21,938 bases of DNA from a virus: positions 1 to 21,938 of IMG/VR virus record IMGVR_UViG_3300005911_000016; one strand, written 5' to 3'. Shown here piece after piece: positions 21,285 through 21,938 of this stretch. Under the pieces are notes generated by a model. It was given only the letters and a program-made list of their open reading frames with translations. It had not been told where the DNA came from and did no database searches. Every line of letters begins with the position of its first letter. Within the stretch, counting starts at the first letter, position 1. The translations under genes and the position numbers were made by a program.

Positions 21285-21938
21285 GAACTTTATTCTACTA
21301 TTTTATATTATTTTTATTTTTTGGCTTTTCAATTTTATCTGTTTTTACTACCATTTAATACTGTTTTGGTAAAAAGGGGTAAACAAAAACACCGTTTACA
21401 AAAAAGTTTATGGGTAAAAGGGTCTTTTTTAAATATTTTTTGTGGTTTTTTGGTCGCTTTTTATAGGGCTTTAAACAGCCTATAGTACTGTTCTATGAAA
21501 TTCGGCACCGTTTACATGATAAAAAATCATCGGAATACCGAGGAACAGACGACTATATAAAGAGAATATATTATTTAAACAATTAAATACACATTAAGGA
21601 AAAGAGACCTAAATAAAAAGTAATTCTCTATACAAGTATATATATATTTATTTCTAGAAAATATTATTATGTTGGTGGTGCCGTCTTGCTCTCAAGCAGT
21701 TTGTGGCAGTGTTCTGAGTGTCACCGATTAAAAGTGTTTTTAGAGGAAGGTGTAACCTTATAACCTTTTACTTTTGGCTGTTCGGTGCTTTTGCCTATAA
21801 ATAAGATGTTTTTAGGGGGGTTTTTGTTCTTACTGGTAAAATATGTTAATTGGTTTTCCTGTAAAATGCTCTAAATAGAGACAATGTCATTTATTTTGTC
21901 TACATTCCATGGTACGCGATGGTATGCTCACGCGTATG
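21285..21938. other. AT-rich non-coding control region, ~650 bp
   Basis: No supportable gene is present on either strand. The region is strongly AT-rich with T- and A-runs, apart from a GC-richer patch (about 21670-21726). It contains GGTAAA/GTTTAC-type repeats near 21368-21516, the short palindrome ATGATAAAAAATCAT (21516-21530), AAGGTGTAACCTT (21747-21759), and near the window end TACGCG/CGCGTA arms (21913-21936). These are typical of a phage control region (promoters, operators, possibly an origin), but no specific function can be assigned. Confidence 0.6.
21368..21516. repeat. Cluster of short GGTAAA and CACCGTTTACA repeats
   Basis: On the plus strand GGTAAA occurs at 21368, 21378 and 21413, the first two one helical turn apart. 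CACCGTTTACA (11 bases) occurs exactly at 21390-21400 and 21506-21516. GTAAAC (21379-21384) faces GTTTAC (21394-21399) as an inverted pair. The cluster lies 85-260 bases upstream of the early promoter and could be operator or origin sites. Confidence 0.5.

Noticed and set aside
21261-21485. Plus-strand 74-codon hydrophobic frame
   Set aside because: It overlaps the strong minus-strand early promoter. Its hydrophobicity follows from T-rich DNA, and it has no well-spaced ribosome site.
21507-21545. Terminator-like TCGG-TATT-CCGA followed by TTTTTT on the minus strand
   Set aside because: The stem is only four base pairs and no gene is seen upstream in the window to be terminated.
21667-21870. 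Minus-strand frame with lysine/asparagine-rich, protein-like sequence interrupted by one TGA
   Set aside because: It has no ATG, GTG or TTG start and an internal stop. AT-rich DNA easily gives such lysine-rich frames. It could be a decayed gene, but the evidence is too weak.

Overview
The window is about 22 kb of a tailed-phage genome (or a prophage late region), with every supportable gene on the minus strand. The gene order is that of a short-tailed (podovirus-like) phage. There is a portal, a scaffold, an SU10-type major capsid protein, a head-tail adaptor and a nozzle-like protein, but no tape measure, tail tube, sheath or baseplate genes. Moderate-to-low GC, very strong AAGGAGG-type ribosome binding sites, an NlpC/P60 endolysin and sigma-A-type promoters suggest a low-GC Gram-positive (Firmicutes) host. 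That host call is an inference. No integrase, tRNA, CRISPR array or insertion sequence is visible.

Read in the direction of transcription (from high to low coordinates), the window opens with an AT-rich control region (about 21285-21938). It ends in a strong promoter (TTGACT-17-TATAAT, 21256-21284) and a leader of about 180 nt. This feeds a short early operon: a 47-aa protein, a 118-aa protein, a 941-aa primase-helicase (zinc finger, Toprim, P-loop ATPase) and a 185-aa helix-turn-helix protein. The operon ends in an intrinsic terminator whose hairpin contains the stop codon of the HTH gene. An extended -10 promoter overlaps the same few bases and starts the late operon.

The late operon runs from terminase small and large subunits to the portal, a 71-aa protein, scaffold and major capsid protein. 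A second, perfect-consensus promoter (TTGACA-17-TATAAT, 12884-12912) lies directly before the scaffold gene, and a GC-rich hairpin follows the capsid gene. The connector and tail module comes next: a 65-aa protein, an adaptor, and an 832-aa nozzle-like protein carrying an inserted BNR/Asp-box beta-propeller.

Three fibre-type proteins follow (286, 267 and 858 aa). They share exchangeable modules, and the largest contains five exact-period 93-bp repeats. Behind them are a carbohydrate-binding-like beta-sandwich protein, an unknown 137-aa protein, a membrane-anchored coiled-coil protein, and a structural protein with two homologous copies of a ~97-residue domain. A holin and an NlpC/P60 endolysin, cut by the window edge, close the set.

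Genes are packed with stop/start overlaps or gaps of a few bases, so translational coupling is likely throughout. The most interesting parts are the compact regulatory junctions, the nozzle-propeller fusion, the fibre repeats and module sharing, and the control region with its possible attenuator.
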